Notes under the pieces: generated by a model
Told to the model about the DNA's origin: nothing
Databases searched by the model: none
Seen by the model: the letters and a program-made list of their open reading frames with translations, nothing else
Shown here: piece after piece, positions 20,604 through 33,324 of the stretch
Position numbering within the stretch: position 1 is the first letter of the stretch
Layout: the number at the start of each line of letters is the position of its first letter
DNA from: Welwitschia mirabilis
Taxonomy: Eukaryota > Gnetophyta > Gnetopsida > Welwitschiales
Direction: 5' to 3'
DNA length: 54,844 nucleotides
NCBI GenBank assembly: GCA_051453625.1
Contig: JBOZIK010000001.1
Location: 84,124,405-84,179,248 of the forward strand
Position numbers and translations under genes: made by a program

Positions 20604-22215
20604 ATGGACACGGTGAATTCTGGTAGAAAGATAATATATCAGAGAGAGTGAAACTTAATTTAAGGATATATCCAAGAAGGGTTATTTGACTTTGAGGAAA
20701 ATTTAGGTATGCACATCCTAGGTACACAAGTTTAAAAATTAAAGAAGAAGATTTTTTTCTACTTTTATTATTTCAAAACCAAATTTCTCTTTATCTATAT
20801 AGTCATTCTGTTAGTTATTTTTATGACAATTAAAATAATATCCATCACACATCTTTTGAGTGTTAAGGATCAAAAATTTTGATAAAATGTTGAAACATTA
20901 TAGATAATAGAACTTGATCTTTATTGTATACTAATCTTCCTTCCCATCTTAAAATAAAATTCTCTTATTCGGTTCTTCTCAATTGTTTTAATTAATAGTA
21001 ATAGGAGGACCGTTAGGTAACTTTTTTGAAATGAGAAGAAAATTAAAACATTCTGAGGATAATAGTAAGAAAGTAAGAGATTTTTACAAAAAAGAGAAGA
21101 AACATAATCGATTCTAAGGTTTATAATGACAAAATACTTTAAGAGGTTTTTAAAAGAGGGAAATAACTCAAAATGATGTTGAGAGTAGGAATTAGGCTCC
21201 TTCCTCTTTTCAACCTTGTTATTCTTTACCCTCTTCTTTTCAAACCCTATATAGAAATAACAATGAAGACTCTCCACATTTTAAGGATTTCACCTCATTT
21301 AGATAAACTTACTATAATTATTTTTATTAATCCCAATAATCTCCCATGCATTACTATGAAGAATAACCATCTCCCATGAACTACTACAAGGAAGAAAAGG
21401 GTTCTTTAAAAAAATGATTAATTAAATGAAAAAATCAAGAAAATACCAACAAGAACCTAGAAAATTTAGTTGAAATCTTACAATAAATACTACTACAAAC
21501 TCAAGGTTCTTTTATAATACAACATTCTTAAAACTATTCTACTTCATCATATCTTAAGGAAAATTAGGAGAACTTAGACACAAATGATAATAATTCTTGC
21601 TTTCAAATAGAAAATAAAATTTCAAATCAAACTTCAACATCCTATTTCTTAAGAGATGAGAAAAGGAGAGATAATAATAACTCAACTTAATATTTTAATA
21701 ATTAGGATAAGGATGATCATTCATTAGATGATATTAAGGTATTAGATTATATCCTTGCCATTCATTTATTGATAGATAATCAGAATGAGGAATCCATTCA
21801 TGAAAAATCTAAAAAATTTTCAATCAAAGATGAAGATTATGCTCTTATTTCTCTTAATAATATTTTTGATGAATCCAATAATTTAGTGAATAAAAATGAT
21901 ATTTAACAAAAGAAGAAAGATTTATTTACAAACAATGATAAGAAAAGTGAAGAAATAACCCAACAAAATAATGATAAGAATAATAGTGAAGAAATGGACC
22001 ATAATGAAGGACCCATAGAGATTGATTCAAATTTCATCGAGGATAGACTTGTTCATTCTACTCATACTTCTACATCTTTTTTACCTATGTCTTCATGTAC
22101 AACTTCAAATCCTATCCTTCCCTCTACTTTTACTTTCACTTTCCCATTACCTTATGATCTTGATCATGAGAATGTTTCTATATCTCTTTTAATTAAACAT
22201 TCATATAATTCTTAA
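20604..22215 (+). pseudogene. Athila/Tat-like gag (decayed, capsid core mostly lost)
   Basis: ATG at 20604 begins MDTVNSGRKIIYQRE, homologous to the minus-strand gag start at 712. Homology continues to about 20790, after which the conserved capsid block seen at 40-380 is missing. A C-terminal Gag part resumes at about 21200: a Tyr/Pro/Asn-rich stretch (SPMHYY, SPMNYYKEEKG), then NLENLVEILQ and LLQTQGSFIIQHS (about 21455-21520), which resemble the coiled and 'QGxF' tail of Athila Gag. From about 21570 to 22215 a single frame runs with few stops, acidic and Asn/Lys-rich, then Ser/Thr/Pro-rich (HSTHTSTSFLPMSSCTTSNP). The latter part is not a Gag feature I recognise. Confidence 0.55.
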
Positions 22216-22700
22216 AGCCATGTTCCTTTCTTTGATTCTCATAAACCCCTAATTTTGAAGAGTCTGTTTCTCCTATCTCTCAATCTCTTTCTTTTAAAAT
22301 TTCACGTGATACTCGAATTAACATTCCTCCTTTTTCTATTAAGTCCACTTTACCTTATGCTTCTGATGATTATTCTTTTCAAAAGTTTGACTTGAAATAT
22401 CTTAGTATTCTGAATTGGGGAAAACCTTATCTTCTTGATAATAACCCATGCTTAGAATTGAATCTTAAGGAGCTTCTTAATCTTATTGAACATTCTCAAA
22501 ATCCCTTGAAAACTTCTTAGATTCATTCTTTGAGTAATACCTTGAATGAATTATATAATGATACTCATGATTTATAATGTTTTAATAAGAAATTATTTTT
22601 CAATGAACGTTATTACCTATTTATCTCTTATTTAGATTTGGAAATTTGTGCTATCAAAGTTTTATCATTTTACTTTCGTTACCTCTAATTAATTTTACTA
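22216..22700 (+). pseudogene. Continuation of the reading frame after gag, unrecognised product
   Basis: After a frameshift near 22235 the reading resumes as NFEESVSPISQSLSFKIS, then INIPPFSIKSTLPYASDDYS and KYLSILNWGKPYLLDNNP (to about 22450), followed by a Leu/Asn-rich stretch with two stops up to about 22680. The composition looks like protein rather than random AT-rich DNA. I recognise no protease (no DSG/DTG) and no family. It may be the C-terminal extension of Gag or an additional ORF. The sequence then enters a low-quality stretch and the 971-base gap. Confidence 0.4.
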
Positions 22701-22950
22701 AAAAATGATTATATATGTTTTATGTTTTATCATTTGGTTTCTATTTGGTTTGGACCTTATTTTTTTAAAAAATACAATACCCAAGTATCCCTTGTACATA
22801 ACTAATTAAATCTCTCAATGATTAGGTCCTTATCTTTCAGAAAAAGTACATCTTAAAATGGTTCAGTTGAAACTTTCAACCTAAATACTTAGGAGATTCA
22901 GAAGTTAATGGATAAAAGATTAAAATCATTGAAATATCTATCAATTAAAC

Positions 22951-23921
22951 NNNNNNNNNNNNNNNNNNNNNNNNNNNNNNNNNNNNNNNNNNNNNNNNNN
23001 NNNNNNNNNNNNNNNNNNNNNNNNNNNNNNNNNNNNNNNNNNNNNNNNNNNNNNNNNNNNNNNNNNNNNNNNNNNNNNNNNNNNNNNNNNNNNNNNNNNN
23101 NNNNNNNNNNNNNNNNNNNNNNNNNNNNNNNNNNNNNNNNNNNNNNNNNNNNNNNNNNNNNNNNNNNNNNNNNNNNNNNNNNNNNNNNNNNNNNNNNNNN
23201 NNNNNNNNNNNNNNNNNNNNNNNNNNNNNNNNNNNNNNNNNNNNNNNNNNNNNNNNNNNNNNNNNNNNNNNNNNNNNNNNNNNNNNNNNNNNNNNNNNNN
23301 NNNNNNNNNNNNNNNNNNNNNNNNNNNNNNNNNNNNNNNNNNNNNNNNNNNNNNNNNNNNNNNNNNNNNNNNNNNNNNNNNNNNNNNNNNNNNNNNNNNN
23401 NNNNNNNNNNNNNNNNNNNNNNNNNNNNNNNNNNNNNNNNNNNNNNNNNNNNNNNNNNNNNNNNNNNNNNNNNNNNNNNNNNNNNNNNNNNNNNNNNNNN
23501 NNNNNNNNNNNNNNNNNNNNNNNNNNNNNNNNNNNNNNNNNNNNNNNNNNNNNNNNNNNNNNNNNNNNNNNNNNNNNNNNNNNNNNNNNNNNNNNNNNNN
23601 NNNNNNNNNNNNNNNNNNNNNNNNNNNNNNNNNNNNNNNNNNNNNNNNNNNNNNNNNNNNNNNNNNNNNNNNNNNNNNNNNNNNNNNNNNNNNNNNNNNN
23701 NNNNNNNNNNNNNNNNNNNNNNNNNNNNNNNNNNNNNNNNNNNNNNNNNNNNNNNNNNNNNNNNNNNNNNNNNNNNNNNNNNNNNNNNNNNNNNNNNNNN
23801 NNNNNNNNNNNNNNNNNNNNNNNNNNNNNNNNNNNNNNNNNNNNNNNNNNNNNNNNNNNNNNNNNNNNNNNNNNNNNNNNNNNNNNNNNNNNNNNNNNNN
23901 NNNNNNNNNNNNNNNNNNNNN
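22951..23921. other. Assembly gap (971 N)
   Basis: All of pol expected between gag and the 3' part of the Athila/Tat-like element is missing. A full pol is about 3-4 kb, so either the gap size is underestimated or the element is non-autonomous. Confidence 0.95.
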
Positions 23922-25688
23922 TTAAACTAAAACCTAGTCCCCATGATGTCCTACTGCAAGTGCGCTAAGGAAAATTTTTTTAAGAGGGACCTTTGGCAAT
24001 GAGATATAACAGCTATGGAAACTTCACTATGGGTTCAGTTGGCCATGCTATGTAGGTCCTTACTCTTCTAATATTTGTTGCACTCCACTCATTATAGTAG
24101 GATAATATTATACTTAGAAGCTACAAGATCAATGATATCCCTAGTACCATTAGAGGCATTGCTTATTTTTTAAACTCATTTTATTTATTTATTTATTTAT
24201 TTATAGTAATTCCACATGATTACTCTACTTTTTCAGATTCTAGTATTGTTTTGAGATGACATCGTGTAAGTTTTTATTTTAATAGCTTTTTATCTTATCA
24301 TTCATTATTTAATAGCATTAGACATACTTAAGATAATTATAATCATTGTGTATTTTAGTGGTATTTTATGTGTTTTTACATACTATCATGCATATTTTAT
24401 CAAGTGATTTTATAGTTGTTATCAAATGAATTTGTTAGATTAGAATTTTAGATAGGTCAATAATCTTCTTCATGTTTTTAGTTTATCATTTACATTATGT
24501 TTTTCTTAATTTTTTATTTGATATTTTCAAAGTCATTTATGTATTTTTTCCCCCGCAATAATTAGGACTTGATCATTTGGTGGTTGTCTAGTTCTCATTT
24601 TGTTTTCACTCATAGTTTTTATTTATAAGTATTATTTTTCTTTTAAGTACTTTAATTTGATGCCTTCCTTTCACTTCTATTAATGTTTTCGTTTTGTTTT
24701 ATCCTACTATCTTTCCATTTCTTTATTTTTAGTTTTGCATACATCCACTTACAAAACCTTGAATACTCATTAAGTTTGGAATACATTTGAGGAGTTCTTC
24801 TAAGCTTTGCTTTCTTTTACTTAATTCACTATTATGGTCTCATGATTCTCTTTCCCCATGGTCATGTTTTTCAGGATGATTCTTCACTTTTTACATGCTT
24901 CCTGCTTTTCTACTACTTTTTAACTTCTTACTTGCTTTTAGACTTATGCAAATTTTTCCTAATATATTCAAACATCTCATTTAATTACTATCATCCTACA
25001 TCTATCATTTCCATGATAGATAGGATGATAGTTATCCTTTTTCCTCTATGCACTTCAGGATGTCTTACTTTACCTTGGGGGAGGGTAAGACATCTCTTTG
25101 ATCTTCTTCTGAGATATTAAGAAAAAAATTTTAATTTTCAAAGGACCATTTTTATGCTTTCATGATACATACTTATGATGAGTTATTTGGATATGATTTC
25201 ATATTACTTGAATAAATTTCATGAACTTTATTTAGAAGAAGCACAGTAGCACTCTCTTAGAATTTTCCTATAGCTATGTCTCAAATCATCTAAAGTAAAA
25301 ATGCTATAGTTACTCTTTTACTTTTCCCCTTATAGAAAATATTAATCAATGTTTCATGCATTATTCTTTGAGATTATTACTACTTAAATTTTACACATTA
25401 GTTTTAGCATTACTTTTTCGAATTATGAATACACATTATCAATTTCTGATCTATCATTATTACCTTTTATATTTGTATAAAATTCATTTGTTTTAGAGTT
25501 ATGTGTTTAAGTAGGAGGCCCATGAATACATTAGTGCTTGTGTTAGTTTTTAATATCTATTCCTTCATGATAAAATTAAATTCAAATTCCATTTTTCTAG
25601 TTGCTAATTATCTTAGTCAAATTAGCTTGTAATATAGTTAATTGCTCACTTTTAGTTAGAGACTGACAAGGCTAAGTAATGGGATATG
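23922..25688 (+). repeat. Athila/Tat-like internal 3' region, copy B
   Basis: From 24661 it aligns with 17765-18796. The left part (23922-24660) has no second copy in the window, and the plus strand shows a short protein-like stretch at 23930-24060 that I do not recognise. (TTTA)n at about 24180-24206. A strong hairpin, stem 24988-25008 with 25013-25031 around a 4-base loop, lies in the conserved part. It ends at the LTR start, 25689. Confidence 0.6.
24988..25031. other. Hairpin with ATCATCC/GGATGAT arms
   Basis: Left arm 24988-25008, loop ttcc 25009-25012, right arm 25013-25031; pairing is complete except for a two-base bulge in the left arm. The homologous site at 18095-18136 is degraded. 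Confidence 0.75.
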
Positions 25689-27004
25689 TGTGATGTTAAT
25701 TTGTAGGACTTTGATGGTGTATTTATAGTACTTTTACAAGACATTTATAAAGGTTTAGATGTAACTCTAATGAATATTGACAGTCGATCATATGATCACA
25801 GAAACATGTTATTCTTGACATATTTGGAAGTATTTCAGGCATGTTCTAGTACTTAGTGTATTAGAGGAAGATGAATGATAAAGAAGGCTACTTTGCTTTA
25901 GCTAGAAAGCTTTAGAAGTATGTCATACCTACTATCGTTCCCATGACAAATAAGACAACAACACTTTATTAGCACATTATGATAGCGAAGTGGACAAGAG
26001 CTTTGAGCCAATGAAATCCATTTTTTGAGGAGGTATCCTTCCCATGACATGAGGGATGAAAATACATCTTACACTAACTATGAGGCTATATATAGAGCTG
26101 GAAGCTAATGATTTATCTATTATTATAAGGCATCATCCCCACTGACATCCCTATAATGGTTAGAATGAAAACTATTTTATATAAGCAGGCTTGAATTATC
26201 TTGTAATGGGGTTATGCACCCCACTTGAGCTGCTAGAGTTTCTTCTCTGACTTTTAGGATTATGGTTTTAGAAATTTCAATGCAAAACTATAATTACCTC
26301 CCTTGTTATTATTTTTAATTTATCTTTTATACTTAATATGCTTATGACAAAAGATTAAAGAATAAGAAGTCCATCTAGTAGCTACAGAGAGAAGTTCTCT
26401 TAGTGTTAGGTTGACTTTCTTCTATTTAGGTGCTGCTACTTTATTATAAGTGGATGTAAAGTTTTATGATTAATTAAAATACTCTTTTCACTCAAATTCT
26501 ATTTATGTCCCTTATGATTTAATTTGATTATAGTCTAGTAACAATTTTATAATTTATTTAGATCATAAGGGTAACCTTTATCAAGTTTGAATCTGTAGTT
26601 TATATTTACATTATTATTTTATTTTTATTCTACATTACATTCCATATTCTATTTGGTATATCTCATAATTCACATTGATTAGGAATAAGTAAGTACTTTT
26701 CTTAATTTATTTGAATTACAAAGAACTAGTTTTTGTGATAGGAGAATTAGGATCCAATAGAATTCATTCCACTTCCATTTACATCTCATCTTCATTCACT
26801 TTGCATTGCATTTTACCTTTTTATTTACTTTTAGTTATCAAAAGATAAAAAGACTAAAAATACCTTTGGAAATCAATTCTCTAACTCTAAGCCTAGTGTC
26901 TTTATTAGGGTTACGACATTCAGGTAAACTATCATCTATACTAGCATGTGTTTTTCTGCAAGTATTTTGATTTACATGTTTACCTAAAGGACTTTAGGAT
27001 TGCA
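25689..27004 (+). repeat. Athila/Tat-like LTR, right copy, missing about 19 terminal bases
   Basis: Starts TGTGATGTTAATTTG and aligns with 18797-20115. The terminal part (aaattcacactgcaaca in the central copy) is missing, and the repeat module resumes at 27005 with 'ctaaatggtacattta', matching 38035 in the uninterrupted copy. Confidence 0.78.
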
Positions 27005-30000
27005 TCTAAATGGTACATTTACATTTGATGTCTATGGTGCTTACTCCATATTCATACCAAGTTTTTAGAAAAGAATGAGCTCAACTTCTGATGGACTACT
27101 CTATTAGCCTTAATTTTCTAGGTCTTAATGGCCTCTAAAATGTTTATGATGCTTTGATTAATGTGAATTACTCTTTACTTACTTGTTATTATTCACTCCT
27201 CTAGGCTAATTATCCTCTAGTCTAGAAGGCCTATCTTATTATTTATCCTTCTTCTAACTTTTGCTACATTCTTATCAATAACTCTTATTAACTCTAGTGT
27301 AATGCCTCCTATAGTAGCACCATCTAGAAAAACCCTCTACACATGCTATTTCTTATCAAGGAGTTAAATTTTCATATCTATAAGGTACCATGCTATCAAT
27401 TGAAGATGAGGTTATGCCTATAGAACCTATGACTTAGGTATTCGATGGCAATGAAAAATAATAGATAGAAGACATGGAAATTCTAGTTCCACAAAGTCTT
27501 CACATCAATCATGCTTTATAGCCTCCTCTAATGTAAGACACCATATCCATTTGTTCTCCCTATCAAAAAGTAACTAAAATCTATAATTTTAAGATCATAC
27601 AGTGGTTGTCATGGAATACAAAACTAATGTTATAAATAAAATCCATGTGAAGTATTTTGTATGATGTGGTAGGTGAGTAACTAGCACTCTAATAAGGTCT
27701 AGTACAAATTATTATGGTATATTCAGGAGTGTATAGTATAATTGACAATCCTGGATTCCACCAAAAGCATGGATGTGGTTTATTTTTAAACCATCTGACT
27801 TTGTAACCTATGTAATATGAGTTAGTAACATATGTCCATCTTATCCTCTAACTATGACTTAGATAGTATTCTTATGCTTTTCATTAGTCTAATACTAAAC
27901 CTTTATATGTGTAGTACCATATAATTCATAAATCTCCCTAGTGTAGTAATACCTATGGGGATTTAGCAACCATAATATTTGAAGTTATGTCACTATCTGA
28001 CCCATAGTGGAATTAATCCTTTACATGAAATCCTTAAAGTTTCTTTTTAAATAAATAGCAGCATGAGTAATAACCTCATCTCTAATCCTACTAAATGTTA
28101 TGATCCCTTGCCCTTCCTCTCTAGGCTATGATTGTAGTCTAAATTCTACCTATGAGCAGGTCTTAATCTTGGTAGTTCATTGAGCTCAAGCATATATCCA
28201 TGACCTTCTAAGAAGAGTACAAAAGAAATATCCACTATATATACATAATAACCATGTCTATAGGTCAAAATCTATGCCTAAAAATAATAAAATATGCCCT
28301 GAAATAAAATTAATTACCTAAAAATAATAAAATATGCCCTCAAATAAAATTAACTCCTATACCTCCACCAAGTGAATTAATTCATCCTTCAATTATATAA
28401 AATATCAAGGATAAATAAGCTTAAAATGCAATAATGTAGTAAAAAAACTAAACTCACAAAGAAAACTTAAAGGCCTAAAATGAAATTTTATGATAATAAG
28501 ATGATATATAATTTGTTGTTATGATAATTTTAACTACAATTATGCTATGTCCTATCAAACAGTGTGAGAAAAATTTAAAATTCAATATAAATACCTAGTT
28601 TCACATTATGAAATGTGTAAATGCTCATAACTTGTAAAATTCATATTGAGTTAAATTTATTTATAGTAAAATAATAATAATAATAAAAGATTAAGCCTAT
28701 CACATGAAAGTAATACTAAAAAATGTTATGATATGAAAGAAATAAGCAAAAGCATGTATGCAAAGAAATCCATACCTTATTTCTTTAAAATTCTATAAAA
28801 TCAAAGCTTTGAAGGTAAGATATGATAAGAAAATAATGTTTAGATATAAGTAAAGGATAAGGCAAGAATTTCCTAACTTGATAATACTCAAAAACACTAG
28901 AAAAATGAAGAAAAATGAGAGAGAAAAATACCCTATGACACAGGTTACAGTAATAGCCTAGGATGTTGTCTAGATGATAGCCTTAGGATGATTCTTAGTA
29001 AATGGTATTTTTATTTTATTTGGCATAGAATGATCATCTTAGTATCATCTAGATGAAGCAAGTAGATAATAATATTGAAATTCAAGATTTTAACAAATTA
29101 AACATAAAGAAAATTAAAGTTTATCTTATAGAAGATCAATTACTTATGGAAGCCCAAAAAACTATGAAAATGTAAGGTAGGAATGAATTTAATAAGGTTG
29201 GTTATCTAGAATAGTCATATTAATTAGTATGTGAACAATGACTACTAAAAACTAATATTATAGGTTTAAGGACAAAGGAATCCTTAATAGGTAAATGATT
29301 TTATAGGGCATTGAAAAAAATGATCATCATCCACTTTGGTCCTTTGGATAACCTATTTAAATTCAATAATACCATTCTTATAATATAAAGATGGTGGATT
29401 TATAAGAAATAAGAGATGATTAAGCATTAAAGACTTATATTAATAGGATTAAGAAGTAGTTAAGTACCTTAATGTTTAAAATAAACCCTCATCTAATATA
29501 GTCCTATAGAAAACCTAAGTGGATGACCTATGTAAATTTATCAAAAAGAGGCAATAATGTTGAGGGAATGAAATAAGTTAACTAATAGGTAGGATTTCCT
29601 TTAAAATAAATCATATGTATGAAAGACCTATGGAATTAGTTGTAATAATAAAGATAGTCTTTAGGCAAAATATTAATAAAGACTAAGATAATTTTTCATG
29701 CTATAGTAAATATGGTCATATGTGAAGGCATAAAACAACAAAGAAGTGGATTTATATATAATAAAAGGAAGATGGACAATGAAAATATTAATTACCTAGG
29801 TCAATTCTATATCAATGAATGTATGAATTTAGTGCTAAGGAGGAAACATTATCTTAGAAAATAGTGTATGTCCTATTTAAAGATAAGACTAAAGTACTAT
29901 AATGATTTTGAAATAACTAGATTAATACTTATGAAAATGTTAATATAAGAACAAATAAAATAAAATATAGAAATATCAATAAATTTTCCCTAAATTATAA

Positions 30001-31635
30001 CTTAGAAAGATCCATTAGTATATGTCATAAACCACTTGATGTTAAAAATGCATGATTTCATATTAAATAATATAAAACATCATGTGATAAGGGTAGTAAT
30101 TATGGAAACATCTAAGGACTATTAAGCCAAGTATCAATAATACTAGGACTAAGAATTCATTTAATCATTAACTATAAAATTTATGATATTTTACCAATGT
30201 ATCATTCCATGATCAATATGTTTCAATCTTTTATGAAGTCATTACCTTTAAGTAATGGAAATTGCTATTCATCATGATGAGGGAAGTGAAAGAACTACTA
30301 AATCAATAAGGATCCTCAATTTTAAACTAGATGATGGACAACTAATCCTTTGGTGGAGTTTCTACACCTATAATATTACATTATCAAAGGTTTCACATTA
30401 GAAAAATTTATCCTTAGATGCTTGTGGTAGGACATCTTGAAATAATGCATGAGATTTGATTTTTATTTTTATTTATGTGTTGATTTCTAACTTTTAATTT
30501 GTCAATTAACTTTGAGTTCCAATCTTGAAACATTGAATGATCATGGGAATGATAAGTTTACATGATTATGAAAAACCATCAGCTTCAATGTAATTGATAC
30601 TTACATAAAATATTATAAAACTTAGGGCTCATAGACATGGGAATGTATTAAGATTAATGAAAGTTCAATTTTATCATCTTAGATTCTTAAATTAATGTAT
30701 TAGTTCATAATAATTCTTATGAGATGCAACATATAATCAAATTAAAATATGATCAAGTAGTAATATAACTTAATCAAAAAATCTAGATAAGAGATTACTT
30801 AGAAAATGATGAAGAGAATACTTTTCTCTCAAGTAAGAGAGTCATCTAAGATAATTTCTTTAGTCATGTTAAAGTATAAAGAAAATCATTAGGTAATTGA
30901 CAAAGGTTTAACCATTATCCATTTAATTTTAACTTTTTTCTACTATTAAAGTTATAGATTTAAATGGAGTCCTTGGGATGCACTTTATCTACAAAATAAT
31001 GACCTTTATTTAGAAGTTAGCTTGTTATGTAGTAAATTCACTTAAGTATTAAACAAAAGCACTAATTAACCAATATCAAAATACTTAGTTAAAATATTTT
31101 TATCATGATAGGATTTGTCTTAGGATATTTGGATAAGTTATTTATGGATAATAAAAGTTTGTGTTTTCTTATGATGTTGTAATTGTACTCCTCTAACCTT
31201 ATAATTCTCATCAAAATTAATAACATTAAGTTGATGGATGGATTTTTAAGAATTATAGGACACATAACTTAGTGGATATAAGTTTTAGCATAGAAAATTC
31301 CATAAGGTGAATTAACAAGAGAATTTTACCAAATAGTATGGTAAGCTTAAAGAACATCATTCATTTTCAAAGACCATGATTTTCTATTTTTAGAGATAAT
31401 ATTCTGGAGCATTTTTTAATTCATTTATTAGTATTTCATCTTGATCATTAGTTTAGGAATAATAAGAATTAGCAATTTAATGTTTAATATGCATGGAGAG
31501 AAGAAGGTTTCTAAGAATATTATTTGTAAAATCAGTAATTTAGTCAATAATAATGATTCTAAGAAACTCAGACCTATAAAAGATATTTGTTCTAAGAAAA
31601 GAACATATAATTTTAGCATGATTAGTGGAGATAGG
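27005..31635. repeat. Unclassified repeat module, copy 1, right part
   Basis: Aligns nearly continuously with 38035-42676. No recognised domain on either strand. On the minus strand, 28200 to 27050 gives short stretches that also occur in the copy 2 translation (for example LQILWL, ELY and a RWFKN segment), which suggests an ancient reverse-oriented coding region but does not identify it. On the plus strand an open frame at 31441-31671 is shared with 42500-42712 (MFN.HG.KK.SKN pattern) and runs into the following LTR. Contains TCATCTAGATGA (29045-29056). A direct repeat of about 38 bp ('cctaaaaataataaaatatgccct') occurs at 28274-28345. Confidence 0.6.
31441..31635 (+). pseudogene. Short conserved reading frame before Tekay-type LTR, copy 1
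   Basis: Encodes about 65 residues beginning MIISLGIIRISNLMFNMHGE and is Lys/Asn/Ser-rich. The same frame is kept at 42500-42676 (MIRISNLMFNPHGDKK) with mostly substitutions, so it has the look of a former coding exon or of the C-terminal end of a larger ORF. It sits directly upstream of the LTR start in both module copies. I do not recognise the protein. AT-rich bias could keep such a short frame open by chance. Confidence 0.35.
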
Positions 31636-33323
31636 TGTTGTATTTCATATTTTCTAATATTTAATTATTAAATGTAATGACATAATTATGAGAGTCTCTA
31701 AATTATGTAATACATTTTGATATTAAATTTAATAAAAATTCTTTTTCTCCCTTTAATTTAAGACTTATGAAAATCAGTGTATAGCTTTACAATTAATAAT
31801 GTTTTATATTTCTTATGTCAAAGACATATTTTGGATTATAGGTGCTCATAAGGTTAGTTAATCAATCTTAGTTTTGAATAATTTTAGTATTTTAAATAAT
31901 AATGATGATTGTAAGAATTTTAATACTAAATAAATTTATTTATGATTAGACAATTCATTTACATGTTTAAATAAACAAATTGAAAAATTTATGTGAAGGT
32001 GTGAAATAATACTCAAATATCTACAAAAAATGACATGTAAATCTTTATTTTAATAATTTATTCATGTGTCATATTCAAATATAAAAATAAAGAAAAATTA
32101 AAATCACTTGTCAAAAGTAGAAAAATAATAATTAACTACAAAGTAAGAGTATTATTTTCAATTATGATAGTTTCTTACATTCAACTATGACATATTCTTA
32201 CATTTAATTATATCATTTTTTTTCTTACATTTAAGTATTACATTTCTTTCTTGTGATTTTTCTTATTGATGTAATGGATCATGAAGAGTGTAAGCATGTG
32301 AATAAGGACATGCACTCTTATCCATAAATCAAAAAGGATAAATGAGTAGAATATATTCTACTTTGACCTATATCCTTATTGATATTTGTAAAAGTACTTT
32401 ATGCATAAAATATTTTTTTTCTTGTTGTGTCACATGACAATTTTGAAATTGGAGCATTCTAATGTATTTTAAATATGTTTTGGATTGGTTATGATCTTAT
32501 TAAGAATTAAGAAGGAACTAGCCCAAGGAAATGATGGATGCAATTAATCCTGATAATTAAAACAACAAAATTACATATCCTAATTAGGAGCATGCATCAT
32601 ACATAAGACTTTTTATCATTTATACATTAGTTTCACTTCTTACATAAGCTCTTTCAACTTTTTATTAATCAATATTATCAATTGTCATACAAGATCATCC
32701 AACTTATCATTAATTAATCTTGTCATTTATCTATCATATGTCCATGTCACTTTTATACAAGCCCATTTAACTTGTTATTTATCAATCTTATCAACTAAAA
32801 GAGGTTTCTTTTCCTTATGAGTAAAATGATGTAGGTGGTCTTAAGCTAATTACATTAAGAACATTTGATACACCATTTATCTATAAATAGTGTAATCTTC
32901 TTTCTTATTAAGCTAATATTCTTCAAGCAGGTTTATGCTACTAAAATTTCTTCTCAATCTTTCATCCTATTGAGTGTGAATTTTAAGATTCAAGCTCTAA
33001 ATCTTTCATTTTGGAAGATTAGAGATAGGATATTGGAACTTAAATCTTCATTAATGTTCTTTAAGAAGCATAAATTATTTTCTCTTCAAGTGTGTTCTTT
33101 TTTCATAAGAAGCATAGCTCCATATCTTGCATTAGGCCTATGCACATGATTAGAGTATCAATGTAGTATTTATATTTTTCCTTCCATTGGTTGATACTAA
33201 GATAAGGGAGAGATTTGATGGATCTATTTACATGCTTAGTTAATGAGGATATCAATGGATATTTTTTATTTTATTAGTGTAAAATAAGATAAGGGAGAAA
33301 TTTAAGGGATGTTTTAACATGCT
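31636..33323 (+). repeat. Tekay/Del-type LTR, copy 1, 3'-truncated
   Basis: Starts TGTTGTATTTCATATTTT and aligns with 42677 onward and 52090 onward. It contains imperfect units of about 22 bp, 'ttcttacattcaactatgaca' type (32155-32250), and a TATAAATA box at 32882-32889 kept in all three copies. Homology ends just after 'ttttaacatgct' where the copia fragment begins. Confidence 0.75.
32882..32889 (+). promoter_or_regulatory. TATA box, Tekay-type LTR copy 1
   Basis: TATAAATA within 'atttatctataaata', present at the equivalent place in the other two LTRs (43927-43934, 53184-53191). Confidence 0.55.
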
Positions 33324-33324
33324 A

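Noticed and set aside
20921-21277. 118-codon minus-strand open frame
   Set aside because: Low-complexity Leu/Tyr/Lys composition, no homologue in the sister copy, lies across the plus-strand gag region.
22908-23930. A 340-codon open frame
   Set aside because: Almost entirely N; the frame is open only because the gap has no stops.
24842-25120. 92-codon plus-strand frame in the 3' internal region
   Set aside because: The homologous region at 17945-18230 does not keep the frame; it overlaps a hairpin, so it is more likely untranslated.
32865-33149. 94-codon open frame as a host gene
   Set aside because: It begins at the conserved TATA box of the LTR and lies inside LTR sequence; the other two LTR copies do not keep it open.
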